Assembly (NCBI RefSeq): GCF_001544755.2
Contig: NZ_FCOF02000010.1
Coordinates: forward strand, 147,017-211,016
Direction: 5' to 3'
Origin: Caballeronia catudaia
GTDB lineage: Bacteria > Pseudomonadota > Gammaproteobacteria > Burkholderiales > Burkholderiaceae
DNA: 64,000 bases
Shown here: piece after piece, positions 18,337 to 26,925 of the stretch
Layout: every line of letters starts with the position of its first letter
Numbering within the stretch: the first letter of the stretch is position 1
Made by a program: the position numbers and the translations under genes
The notes under the pieces: model-generated
What the model was told of the DNA's origin: nothing
Database searches by the model: none
Seen by the model: only the letters and a program-made list of their open reading frames with translations

Positions 18337-19428
18337 ATGAATAAACCGTGGCTTAAGGCGATCACCGCGACGGTCGCGCTGTCCGCCACCGTCGCCGCGC
18401 TGTCGACGGGCGTGCAGGCGGCCGATGCGCCGGGCGTCGCGTTTGTCTATCTCGGCAATCCGGGCGATGCGGGCTGGACCTTCGCGCACGACGCCGGCAG
18501 CAAAGAGGCCGAAGCGAAGTACGGCAGCAAGATCAAGATCACGCGGGTCGAGAACGTGCCCGAATCCGCCGATTCCGAGCGTGTATTCCGCGATCTCGCG
18601 AACAAGGGCAACAAGGTCATCTTCGCCACGAGCTTTGGTTATCAGGATTTTGCGCTGAAGGTCGCAAAGGATTTTCCGGACACGATCTTCCTGACGGCCA
18701 CCGGCTTCAAGAAGGCCAAGAACTTCGGCACGTATGACGTGCGCATGTATCAGGGCGCGTATCTCGCCGGGGTGGCCGCGGGCTATGTGACGAAGACGAA
18801 CACGCTCGGCTTCGTCGCGTCGGTGCCGATTCCCGAAGTCGTGCGCAACATCAACGCGTACACGATGGGCGCGCGCTCGGTGAATCCAAAGGTCCACACG
18901 AAGGTCATCTGGATCAATAGCTGGTTCGATCCGGGCAAGGAAAAGCAGGCAGCCGAAACGCTGATCGGCCAGGGCGCCGACGTGCTCTTGCAGAACACCG
19001 ACTCCAACGCGACGCTCAACACCGCCGCCGAGAAGAAGGTCTATGCGTTCGGCTGGGATTCGAACATGAAGAAGTTCGGTCCGAGTGCGCATCTGGGTTC
19101 GGTGGTCGCGCACTGGGGCGTGTACTACAACGACGTGATCCAGAAGGTCATCGACGGCAAGTGGAAGAACGATCCCGTATGGCTCGGCATTCCGCAGAAG
19201 GCCGTCGATCTCGAAGACCTGAACAGCGGCGTGATTCCCGCGAAGGCGATGCAGGCGGTTGCGGCGCAGCGTGAGGAAATACATTCCGGCAAGCGCGATG
19301 TGTTCACCGGCCCGATCAAGGATCAGTCCGGCGCGGAGAAGGTGCCGGCCGGCAAGACGCTGTCCGATCCGGAACTGCAGCGCATCAACTGGTACGTCGA
19401 GGGCGTCGACGGCTCGTTGCCGAAATAG
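18337..19428 (+). CDS. BMP-family substrate-binding protein of the purine/nucleoside importer
   Basis: The 363-residue protein begins with a typical signal peptide (about residues 1-28, ending VQA), followed by the mature BMP/PnrA-like domain, which opens with GVAFVYLGNPGDAGWTFAHD. Later segments (FATSFGYQDFALKVAKDFPD, GAYLAGVAAGYVTKT, VYAFGWDSN) are those of BmpA-type periplasmic binding proteins. No lipobox cysteine is present, so it should be a soluble periplasmic protein. An AGGAG site lies 8 bases before the ATG. The gene ends at a strong terminator that closes the operon. Confidence 0.92.
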   Translation: MNKPWLKAITATVALSATVAALSTGVQAADAPGVAFVYLGNPGDAGWTFAHDAGSKEAEAKYGSKIKITRVENVPESADSERVFRDLANKGNKVIFATSFGYQDFALKVAKDFPDTIFLTATGFKKAKNFGTYDVRMYQGAYLAGVAAGYVTKTNTLGFVASVPIPEVVRNINAYTMGARSVNPKVHTKVIWINSWFDPGKEKQAAETLIGQGADVLLQNTDSNATLNTAAEKKVYAFGWDSNMKKFGPSAHLGSVVAHWGVYYNDVIQKVIDGKWKNDPVWLGIPQKAVDLEDLNSGVIPAKAMQAVAAQREEIHSGKRDVFTGPIKDQSGAEKVPAGKTLSDPELQRINWYVEGVDGSLPK

Positions 19429-19449
19429 GCCGTCTTCGATGCAATAGGA

Positions 19450-19484
19450 AACGCGCGTCGCTTCGCAGCGACGCGCGTTTTTTC
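19450..19484 (+). terminator. Intrinsic terminator after the importer operon
   Basis: An 11-bp perfect stem (CGCGCGTCGCT at 19452-19462, AGCGACGCGCG at 19467-19477) with a TCGC loop is followed by six T residues. Confidence 0.95.
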
Positions 19485-19502
19485 ATGACGTCGGAAAAAG
19501 CA

Positions 19503-19712
19503 TCAACCGTCGATGCGCAGTCCCACCTTGATCGTCACCTGCCAGTGCAGGATCTTGCCGTCCTCGATGTGCCCGCGTGTTTCGACCACCTCGAACCAGT
19601 GCATGTTGCGCAGCGTTTTGGACGCCTTCGAGAGCGCGACGCGCACGGCATCGTCGCTCGATTGCGGCGACGAGCCAGTGAGTTCGATCTGCTTATAGAC
19701 GTGTTCCGACAT
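19503..19712 (-). CDS. Dodecin-family flavin-binding protein
   Basis: The 69-residue protein matches dodecins, small flavin-storage proteins that assemble into hollow dodecamers. The family segments HVYKQIELTGSS at the start, a central A-SKASKTLRNMHWFEVVE helix-strand unit, and the GKILHWQVTIKVGLRI tail are all present. The flavin-stacking tryptophan is probably W39. The true start is the ATG at 19712, preceded by an AAGGAG site. The frame extends further but is not family-like. Confidence 0.93.
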   Translation of the reverse strand: MSEHVYKQIELTGSSPQSSDDAVRVALSKASKTLRNMHWFEVVETRGHIEDGKILHWQVTIKVGLRIDG

Positions 19713-19951
19713 GGTGTTCTCCTTGTAATGATGGATTGGCCCGGCGACGCGTCGTTCACCGCGACTCAGCAATACCGATGCAGCAAGGCACGCGCCATTA
19801 CGCTCATCGCGCGTGGCTTTCATTAAAGGACAGGAATGCGCGCGCGTGTAGTCGGGGTTTGCGCGAAGCACGCGAACATGCAAGCACGAGCCTCATGAAC
19901 GAGGCTCGTACGCTTTCGGAAAACCGCAGGCGGGGAATGTTCAGCGAAGAA

Positions 19952-20398
19952 TCAGCGCAGCGGCCGCGAGGCGGCATCGCCCGCGTCCTGGCGGCGGGTG
20001 CCGCGGCGCCTGCTTGCCGTAACGGTCGCGCCGAATTCGCTCAGGATCTGCGCACGCGCGCGGCTCGCGAATACAAGGAAACCGAAGCCGTTCGCCTCGT
20101 ACCAGTAACCGCCGTTTTCGAGTCCGTCGAGCGGCTGCTCGAGCGCGTTGGTGATCGATTCGACACAGCGCCTGTGCAGTTCGTCGATGGCCGGATACGG
20201 CGGCTGTGCGCCCCGCACACTGCACAGAAGGACATCGAGGCCGGGCAGCACATGTGCGTACAGAACCGGTTCGTCCTGCGCGCGAGCGCGGGCGATCTTC
20301 GTGTCCAACTGACCAAATGGCTTGAAATGCCGCAGCACGGCGAGAAAAGACTCGTCGCCATCGGCCTTCACGCGCTTACGCTTTTTCGGGAAGGACAT
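19952..20398 (-). CDS. Hypothetical protein, basic N-terminus
   Basis: I do not recognise this 148-residue protein. It starts with a strongly basic segment (MSFPKKRKRVKADGDES). A globular middle part contains HFKPFGQLDTKIARARAQDEPVLYAHVLPG and a tryptophan/tyrosine-rich GGYWYEANGFGFLVFASRAR patch. It ends in a very Arg/Ala-rich tail. No signal peptide or membrane segment is visible. The start at 20398 has an AGGCGAG-like site 6 to 8 bases upstream. Base composition matches the neighbours. It is probably monocistronic. Confidence 0.6.
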   Translation of the reverse strand: MSFPKKRKRVKADGDESFLAVLRHFKPFGQLDTKIARARAQDEPVLYAHVLPGLDVLLCSVRGAQPPYPAIDELHRRCVESITNALEQPLDGLENGGYWYEANGFGFLVFASRARAQILSEFGATVTASRRRGTRRQDAGDAASRPLR

Positions 20399-20767
20399 AA
20401 AAACTCGCCTGAAAAAGAATTGCAAGAAACGCAGCGTCCTCATGCGGCCACTCCCGTCTTGCGCGCCGCACGTCGATCTTTTATAGCGCATCGATGTGAT
20501 TAGGTCACGGTGAATCGGGCCTGCCATCTTCGTGGGACCGGGCTAGTTGCCGGTGCACGCTGCTGGCGCACGACTCGTGCCGATGACCGTTAGGCGGCCC
20601 GCTTGGCATCCCTCTGAGCATCTATCCCAATAATAGTCCTGCTGCCACCCGCGCGAACAGCTTTCGCAAAGAAAAAAGCGGGGAGGCGCACCCAGCGGGC
20701 GGGGTGCCAGTCATGCAGACCTGCGCGCGCGGCGCGGGTTTTACGCGGATCAGGCGGGTTTGCCCGT
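20399..20767. other. 369-base intergenic region upstream of mscL's end
   Basis: No convincing gene is seen. A GC-rich imperfect hairpin (GGCGCACCC near 20686 with GGGGTGCC near 20700) and a CG-repeat run near 20730 lie downstream of mscL on its strand. They may take part in transcript ending, but there is no T run. The promoter of the hypothetical gene ending at 19952 should lie in the left part. Confidence 0.35.
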
Positions 20768-21208
20768 CTAGACGCGCGGCGACTTCTTGAGCTCGTCGCG
20801 AATCTCGCGCAGGAGCAGCACGTCTTCCGGCGTTGCGGCCGGCGCGGTTTCGACCGGCTTGCGCAGATTGTTGATGAACTTGACCATCAGAAAGATGATG
20901 AACGCCAGGATGATGAAGTTGATCAGCGTCGTGATGAACGAGCCGTAGCCGAACACGGCGACGCCCGCGGTTTGCAGATCCTTGTACGAATCGGGATTGC
21001 CTTTGAAGGTTGGCGGTATGTGCCCTAGCCGCACGAAGAGATTCGAAAAGTCGAGGCCGCCTGTCGCGAGGCCGACCACCGGCATGATCAGATCCTTCAC
21101 GATGGAGTTGACGATCGTCGAAAATGCGCCGCCGATGATGACGCCGACTGCGAGGTCCATGACGTTGCCCTTCAGGGCGAAGTTCTTGAATTCCTCAATC
21201 ATGCTCAT
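20768..21208 (-). CDS. mscL: Large-conductance mechanosensitive channel
   Basis: MscL is the homopentameric inner-membrane emergency valve that opens on hypo-osmotic shock. The 146-residue protein shows the amphipathic N-terminus [16 protein letters not shown], the pore helix [21 protein letters not shown], a periplasmic loop, a second membrane helix ([18 protein letters not shown]) and the charged C-terminal helix ending RDELKKSP. The start at 21208 is set by a GGAGGAAG site. The length is close to the usual 135-150 residues. Confidence 0.96.
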   Translation of the reverse strand: MSMIEEFKNFALKGNVMDLAVGVIIGGAFSTIVNSIVKDLIMPVVGLATGGLDFSNLFVRLGHIPPTFKGNPDSYKDLQTAGVAVFGYGSFITTLINFIILAFIIFLMVKFINNLRKPVETAPAATPEDVLLLREIRDELKKSPRV

Positions 21209-21388
21209 GCGCGGCTTCCTCCAGTTCGTGTCAGATGGTTGTACGGGCCCAGGCGACAGCAAGGGCTATGCCATTGGAACGCCCGCGAAACACGGCGCGA
21301 GCCGCGTTTCGGCGCGGGCAACGTCAATGATAGTCAATTCGTCTGCGAACCGCCCGCGCGCTGAACATCGCGCGCTCTCACATCACCA

Positions 21389-22771
21389 TCATGCGGCCGG
21401 CACACGACCCACGCTGATCGCCGCGCAGAAAGCGGCATGGTCCGCGACGACTTGTGAGCCGTAGCGCTCGGCCCACATCGCGTAGGCCGCGTCGAGCCGG
21501 TCCGAGTGCCCGCAATAGCCCGCGATGAGCGCGGCGTCGCCGGTGCGCGCGTGGGCGCGAGCGAGCAGCAGGCCCAGGCACCAGGCGTAGAAGTCGAAGG
21601 TCGCGCCGTGCAGCCAGTCGACCGGAATCGAGCCGCGAATCTGCTTCATTTGCCGTACGTAGAAATCGCGGCCCGAGATGGTCGTCCAGCCGAGCAGCGC
21701 GTCCGAGGAACTTTGCAGGAGCCGCTGTCCGTGCACGACGCGCCGTCCCTGATGACGATACGGCTCGTCGAGCGGCGGCACGAACGGCGCGGCGGCAGGC
21801 ACGATGCCTTCCTTCACCTGCATGAAAAGCGGGTCGCCGAGCGCGCGCCCGACGAGCAGCACGAGATACGCGCGCGTGCCGACGCTGCCCACGCCCACGA
21901 CGCGATGCGCGACATCCGCGACGTCGTAGCGTTCGAGCATCATCCGCCATTCGCCCGCGATGGTCTGCAGATACGCCTTCAGGCCATCGATCACATGATT
22001 CTTCTCGGCGGCGTCGAGCTTCGTGAGGATCGGCGGATCGACCTTGAAGCGATAGCTCTTGCCGACAGGCTCCGCGACTTTCGCGAGCATCGTCGCGTGC
22101 GAGCGTTTCATCGCGCGCTCGACGGTCTTCTCGATGGTCGCTTTTTCTTCAGGATCGAGCTTCGTCGGTGCGTCCATGTGCAGGGCGCTCGCGTAGGAGC
22201 GCATCTGCCAGAGGTCGTACGGGCTGACTTGCCAGAGCCCGTCCATCGTCGTGCGATACGCCGCGCACGCGGAGCGTACCGCGCGCTCCCGGCCCGCCGC
22301 ATCGACGCCGTTTTCGCGCGCCGCGACGTTGATGCTCGCGGTCAGCCGTTTCAGGTCCCATTCCCACGGACCGACGAGCGTTTCGTCGAAATCGTTCAGA
22401 TCGAACACGACGTCCTGGCGCGGCGTGCGAAAGAGGCCGAAGTTGTTGATGTGCGCGTCGCCGTCGATGGTCACGTTGTGCCCGATCGACGGCGACTTCG
22501 CCAGATCCCACGCCATCACCGTCGCGGAGCCGCGCAGGAACGCGAACGGCGACTCGGCCATGCGTTGCATGCGCAGCGGAATCAGACGCTCCTGACGGCC
22601 CGCGTTGCCCGCGAGCACGCGCTCGACGGGGTCGGGCCGGTCCGGCTCGGGCGTCCAGGCGCCGTGGGCGTCGAAGGCAACGGCGTCGCGCAGCGCGCGG
22701 CCGGTGGCGCGGCTGGCTTCGGCCGTGCCGCTGATCGCGGCATTCGACGAAGAATCGGGGCGTGTCGACAA
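21389..22771 (-). CDS. DUF2252 family protein
   Basis: The 460-residue protein carries the DUF2252 domain: R-ERLIPLRMQRMAESPFAFLRG, then GDAHINNFG and FDLNDFDET, a kinase-like HGD/DFD arrangement. In aminoglycoside-phosphotransferase-like folds these segments form a nucleotide site. No function is established. The best start is a TTG at 22771, because a perfect AAGGAG site lies 8 bases upstream. Starts further upstream (to 22894) give a non-conserved, basic extension. It is divergent from glgX. Confidence 0.85.
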   Translation of the reverse strand: MSTRPDSSSNAAISGTAEASRATGRALRDAVAFDAHGAWTPEPDRPDPVERVLAGNAGRQERLIPLRMQRMAESPFAFLRGSATVMAWDLAKSPSIGHNVTIDGDAHINNFGLFRTPRQDVVFDLNDFDETLVGPWEWDLKRLTASINVAARENGVDAAGRERAVRSACAAYRTTMDGLWQVSPYDLWQMRSYASALHMDAPTKLDPEEKATIEKTVERAMKRSHATMLAKVAEPVGKSYRFKVDPPILTKLDAAEKNHVIDGLKAYLQTIAGEWRMMLERYDVADVAHRVVGVGSVGTRAYLVLLVGRALGDPLFMQVKEGIVPAAAPFVPPLDEPYRHQGRRVVHGQRLLQSSSDALLGWTTISGRDFYVRQMKQIRGSIPVDWLHGATFDFYAWCLGLLLARAHARTGDAALIAGYCGHSDRLDAAYAMWAERYGSQVVADHAAFCAAISVGRVPAA

Positions 22772-23018
22772 GGTGTTTTCTCCTTCTGCGGGGTGGGGCG
22801 TGTCGAATGTTCGTCGAACGCCCGGCATTCGACGCTCCCGGGCGGAACGTTTTACACTCGACGCGTCTGCAGCATGAACGCGCGCCGTTCGCACAGCAAG
22901 CGACGCGCCGGCATCTCACGCGGGCACGCGAAGTGCTTCCTTCGATCCGCCGAAGCCCCGCAATGCCATCGCGCAATCCCGACGCCCGGTGCGTCATCCA
23001 CATCGAAAACATCATCTC

Positions 23019-25217
23019 ATGCCGAACGAACTCCGCATTGCCGAAGGCTCGCCGTTCCCGCTCGGCGCGACCTGGGACGGAAAGGGCGTCAACTTCGCGC
23101 TGTTCTCCGCGAACGCGACCAAGGTCGAACTCTGCCTTTTCGACGAAAAAGGCGAGAAGGAAACGCGGCGCATCGAGCTGCCCGAATACACCGATGAAGT
23201 CTGGCACGTCTACGTGCACGGCCTCGAACCCGGCACGGTCTACGGCTATCGCGTGCACGGTCCTTACGAGCCGGAGAACGGACATCGCTTCAATCCGAAC
23301 AAGCTGCTGCTCGACCCGTACGCGAAGGCGCACGTCGGCGAGCTGAAATGGGACCCGGCGATATTCGGCTATACGCTCAACGCCGAAGGCGACGATCTCA
23401 CATTCGATGAACGCGACAGCGCGCCTTTCGTGCAGAAGTGCCAGGTCGTCGATCAGACTTTCTCGTGGACGAACCCGACGCGCGTGCGCGTGCCGTGGGA
23501 GCACACCATCTTCTACGAGACGCACGTGCGCGGCTACACGAAGCTGCATCCGGCGATTCCGGAGCCCATTCGCGGCACGTTCGAAGGACTCGGACAAAAG
23601 CAAGTGGTCGAATACATCAAGAGCCTGGGCGTGACATCGGTCGAACTCCTGCCGATTCACGCCTTCGTGAACGACAGCCATCTGCTCGACAAGGGCCTCA
23701 CGAACTACTGGGGCTACAACACGATCGGCTTTTTCGCGGCCGATCCGCGTTATTTCGCGCGCGGGCCGGGCGTCATCGCCGAGTTCAAGGAGATGGTCGA
23801 CCGGCTGCACGAAGCCGGGCTCGAAGTGATTCTCGACGTCGTGTACAACCACACCGCCGAAGGCAACGAGCGCGGGCCGACGCTGTCGTTTCGCGGCATC
23901 GACAATGCGTCGTACTACCGCCTGATGCCGGAAGAGGCGCGCTATTACATCAACGATACCGGCACGGGCAACACGCTCAATCTCTCGCATCCGCGCGTGC
24001 TGCAGATGGTCACCGACAGCCTGCGGTACTGGGTGACGGAAATGAACGTCGACGGCTTTCGCTTCGACCTCGCGACGATTCTCGGCCGCGAGCCATACGG
24101 TTTCGACGAAGGCGGCGGTTTTCTCGACAGTTGCAGGCAAGATCCGATTCTTTCGAGCGTCAAGCTCATCGCCGAGCCGTGGGATTGCGGGCCGGGCGGC
24201 TATCAGGTCGGCGGCTTCCCGCCGGGCTGGGCGGAATGGAACGACCGCTATCGCGACACGGTGCGCGAATTCTGGAAGGGCGACGAAGGCATCGCGCCGG
24301 AGCTCGGGACACGCATCACCGCATCGGGCGACAAGTTCAACAAGCGCGGGCGCAGGCCGTGGGCGAGCGTGAACTTCATCACGGCGCACGACGGCTTCAC
24401 ACTGAACGATCTCGTTTCCTACAACGAGAAGCACAACGAGGCGAACGGCGAGGACAACAACGACGGCCACTCCGACAACAAGTCGTGGAACTGCGGCGCG
24501 GAAGGCCCGACGGACGACGTCGAGATCCGCACGCTGCGCGAGCGCCAGAAGCGCAACATGCTCGCGACGCTGCTGTTCTCGCAAGGCACGCCGATGCTGC
24601 TCGCGGGCGATGAATTCGGCCGCACGCAGAAGGGCAACAACAACGCGTACTGTCAGGACAACGAGATCAGTTGGGTCAATTGGGACATCGACGACGATGG
24701 GCGCGCGCTCACCGAATTCCTGCGCAAGCTGACGACCTTGCGTCATACGCTGCCGGTGCTGCGGCGCCAGCGCTTTCTCACGGGCGAGTATCACGAAGAC
24801 TTGCAAGTCGCCGATGTGCGATGGCTCGGCACCACCGGCGACGAACTCACGCAAGAGCAATGGGATGATCCGAACATGCGTTGCTTCGGTCTCGTCATCG
24901 ACGGGCGCGCGCAGGCGACCGGCATCCGCAAGCCGGCGTCGGACGCGACATTGTTGCTGATCGTGAACGCGTATCACGACGTGGTCGATTTCACGCTGCC
25001 CGATATTCCGGGCCCCGACGAATGGATCTGTCTGATCGACACGAACGCGCCGATTCGCGAAGAGTTGCCGGAGTTCGGCGCCGACGACGTGTATCAGGTG
25101 ACGGGCCGCTCGCTGCTGCTGTTTGCGCTTCAGCCTCGCGGCGCGACCAGACGCATTTTCAAGCGGCTGGAAGAAGCCCTGACTGACGACGTGCCGCCCG
25201 AAAGCGGGGCGAGTTGA
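23019..25217 (+). CDS. glgX: Glycogen debranching enzyme GlgX (isoamylase-type)
   Basis: GlgX hydrolyses alpha-1,6 branches in glycogen limit dextrins. The 732-residue protein has an N-terminal carbohydrate-binding module (PFPLGATWDGKGVNFALFSANA), then a GH13 catalytic barrel. The catalytic triad is visible: nucleophile D350 in DGFRFDLA, acid E386 in LIAEPWD and D458 in FITAHDGFT. The start ATG at 23019 begins the family segment; the frame is open 10 codons upstream. An intrinsic terminator follows. The usual treS/glgB/treZ neighbours are not next to it in this window. Confidence 0.94.
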   Translation: MPNELRIAEGSPFPLGATWDGKGVNFALFSANATKVELCLFDEKGEKETRRIELPEYTDEVWHVYVHGLEPGTVYGYRVHGPYEPENGHRFNPNKLLLDPYAKAHVGELKWDPAIFGYTLNAEGDDLTFDERDSAPFVQKCQVVDQTFSWTNPTRVRVPWEHTIFYETHVRGYTKLHPAIPEPIRGTFEGLGQKQVVEYIKSLGVTSVELLPIHAFVNDSHLLDKGLTNYWGYNTIGFFAADPRYFARGPGVIAEFKEMVDRLHEAGLEVILDVVYNHTAEGNERGPTLSFRGIDNASYYRLMPEEARYYINDTGTGNTLNLSHPRVLQMVTDSLRYWVTEMNVDGFRFDLATILGREPYGFDEGGGFLDSCRQDPILSSVKLIAEPWDCGPGGYQVGGFPPGWAEWNDRYRDTVREFWKGDEGIAPELGTRITASGDKFNKRGRRPWASVNFITAHDGFTLNDLVSYNEKHNEANGEDNNDGHSDNKSWNCGAEGPTDDVEIRTLRERQKRNMLATLLFSQGTPMLLAGDEFGRTQKGNNNAYCQDNEISWVNWDIDDDGRALTEFLRKLTTLRHTLPVLRRQRFLTGEYHEDLQVADVRWLGTTGDELTQEQWDDPNMRCFGLVIDGRAQATGIRKPASDATLLLIVNAYHDVVDFTLPDIPGPDEWICLIDTNAPIREELPEFGADDVYQVTGRSLLLFALQPRGATRRIFKRLEEALTDDVPPESGAS

Positions 25218-25278
25218 GTCTCGCGTCGGCGGGGCGTCTCGCGCGACCGGTTATCATCTGGTTTTTGCGATAGCGACA

Positions 25279-25308
25279 GGAGGCGGCGCGAGCCGCCTTC
25301 TTTTTTTC
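25279..25308 (+). terminator. Intrinsic terminator after glgX
   Basis: AGGCGGC (25281-25287) and GCCGCCT (25292-25298) form a 7-bp stem with a GCGA loop, followed by TCTTTTTTT. Confidence 0.88.
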
Positions 25309-25368
25309 GATGCACGTATCTATCACGCATGAACGCGCGGGCCTTCACAGCCGCGCGGCACCATCGGC

Positions 25369-25488
25369 ATGATGCTGCACGCCATCCTGCGCGTCGCGAG
25401 CTGGGATCAGCTCGGGCGCATCTGGGAATTCATCGTCGGCTTCTTCAAGTTTCTGTGGGGCCTGCTGCGCTTTCTCGGCGGCGGCTGA
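25369..25488 (+). CDS. Possible 39-residue hydrophobic small protein
   Basis: A short frame begins ATG-ATG at 25369 and ends TGA at 25488. The product starts MMLHAILRVASWDQLGR and continues as an amphipathic or membrane helix rich in Trp and Phe (IWEFIVGFFKFLWGLLRF), ending in three glycines. It is followed by a terminator hairpin, and its codons look biased like a real gene. However, no ribosome-binding site is visible. It could be a small membrane protein. Confidence is low because of its size. Confidence 0.4.
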   Translation: MMLHAILRVASWDQLGRIWEFIVGFFKFLWGLLRFLGGG

Positions 25489-25514
25489 TGCGCTGATTCT
25501 CCGCGCCGGAACGA

Positions 25515-25545
25515 CAAAGGCCCCGCGCAAACGGGGCCCTTGCAT
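25515..25545. terminator. Terminator hairpin downstream of the TPR-protein gene
   Basis: GGCCCCG (25519-25525) and CGGGGCC (25532-25538) form a 7-bp stem with a CGCAAA loop. Read on the minus strand it is followed by TTTGTCGTT, which suits the leftward gene ending at 25567. It may also end transcripts from the left. Confidence 0.75.
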
Positions 25546-25566
25546 CGTCATCCGTGTGGCACGAAC

Positions 25567-26793
25567 TCAGGAATCGCGCCAGCCGTCGTCGTTGTTGCTG
25601 CCGAGGTCGAGGTCGCCGCCGCCGCTGTTGTCGTTCCAGTCGTTCGATCCGTTGCCGAAGTCGAGGCCGCCGCCATTGTTGTTGCCGAAATCGAGCCCGC
25701 CGTTGTCGTTCTGCGCGGGACGATCGACGGGCACTTCGCGCTCGATCACCCGATCGCGCCCGTGCGACAGCGCCTCGCCCAGCAGCACGCCGGTGAGCAG
25801 GCCGCCCATGCCGCCGCCGAATCCACCGCCGCCTTGCTGAATGATGACGGGCGGTTGCTGGCCTTGCTGCGGCGCATTCGGCGGATACGGCCCTTGCTGC
25901 GGATACGGCTGCGGCTGACCGCGTCCGAAGCGCTCGGCTTCCTGCGCATACGGCGACCCGTTCGGCGCGCCGTTTTGCGCGTAATTCGCCGCGTTCGGAT
26001 CGGGCCGGCCTTCGGCGCGCGCCTTCAGGCTCGCGACCTGATTCTCGAGATCTTCGATGGCGTAAGGCGGCACCGGATTCTTCGCGCTCGACAACGCTTC
26101 GACCATTTCGCGCAACTGCGTCTCGGCGCCTTCAACATCGCGCAGGAGCGTTTCGTGACCCGGCGCGGTCGAGAGCCGCACGTCGAGCTTGAGAGTTCGC
26201 ACGTCGTTGAGGAGTTCGGTTGCGCGCTTGAGCTGGGCGCGGCGGTCGTCGTCGGCGCGGCCGTCGTCGCGCGCGCGGGCGCGGCGCAAGCCCCAGCGCA
26301 GCACGAGCGCGATCGCCGCGATCAGCACCGCAAAGCCGATCCACGCGCCCATGCCAATGCCGTGTTTTTGCGGCGCGGCGGCGGCCTGACCCTGATTGAA
26401 CGGATTCTGCGTGACCGTGCCCGTCGCGCCCGTCGTGCCGTTGTCGGAACGGGGCGAGATGCTGGCGCGCGTTGCATCGACCTGAATGCGGGCTTGCGTG
26501 GCCGCGAAGCGCGACGGGTCCGTGAAGCTCAACGATGGATCGAGCGATTTCGCCTGTTGCAGATGCGCAAGGGCGTCGCTGTAGCGGCCCTCGCGGTCGA
26601 GCACCTGCGCGTACAGATAGTGCGCGTGCGCGTTCTTCGGATGCGCTTCGAGCACTTCGCTCAGCTGGGAGTCGGCCTTTTGCCAGTTCCCCTGCGTCAT
26701 TGACTGCTCAACCTGCTGTGCGGTCGGCGCGGCGAACGCGAGCGGGGAAGCGAGAAACAAAGACAACGCAAGAGCCGTCAACGTCTTTTTCAT
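25567..26793 (-). CDS. Exported TPR protein with transmembrane helix and Asn/Gly-rich tail
   Basis: The 408-residue protein starts with a signal peptide (MKKTLTALALSLFLASPLAFA). A short tetratricopeptide region follows (about residues 25-95, including KADSQLSEVLEAHPKNAHAHYLYAQ). A transmembrane helix lies near 150-170 (GAWIGFAVLIAAIALVLRWGL), then a charged coiled segment, a Pro/Gln-rich stretch and a glycine-rich segment resembling a hydrophobic hairpin. The last 50 residues alternate LDFGN-type motifs with Asn/Gly/Asp. The pspA-like gene lies 132 bases upstream on the same strand, which hints at an envelope-stress role. The start is the ATG at 26793. Confidence 0.8.
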   Translation of the reverse strand: MKKTLTALALSLFLASPLAFAAPTAQQVEQSMTQGNWQKADSQLSEVLEAHPKNAHAHYLYAQVLDREGRYSDALAHLQQAKSLDPSLSFTDPSRFAATQARIQVDATRASISPRSDNGTTGATGTVTQNPFNQGQAAAAPQKHGIGMGAWIGFAVLIAAIALVLRWGLRRARARDDGRADDDRRAQLKRATELLNDVRTLKLDVRLSTAPGHETLLRDVEGAETQLREMVEALSSAKNPVPPYAIEDLENQVASLKARAEGRPDPNAANYAQNGAPNGSPYAQEAERFGRGQPQPYPQQGPYPPNAPQQGQQPPVIIQQGGGGFGGGMGGLLTGVLLGEALSHGRDRVIEREVPVDRPAQNDNGGLDFGNNNGGGLDFGNGSNDWNDNSGGGDLDLGSNNDDGWRDS

Positions 26794-26925
26794 GATACGG
26801 GCCGGACGCGATGAACGTCCGTCTCCTGTCGATGCAATCGTGTACTGCTCAAGGTAACGCATATTCGTGCGACGCGTCGCTCGCCGTATAGTTCGCGGCG
26901 CTCGCCTGCCATCAGACGCCGAAAT

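Noticed and set aside
22149..24977. A 942-codon open frame on the minus strand
   Set aside because: It lies opposite glgX and DUF2252, which have clear domains. The product is His/Arg/Ala-rich, as expected for an antisense frame in GC-rich DNA.
25720..25800. Glycine-rich stretch as a separate gene
   Set aside because: It is the coding sequence for the low-complexity tail of the TPR protein. Frames on the other strand are shadows.
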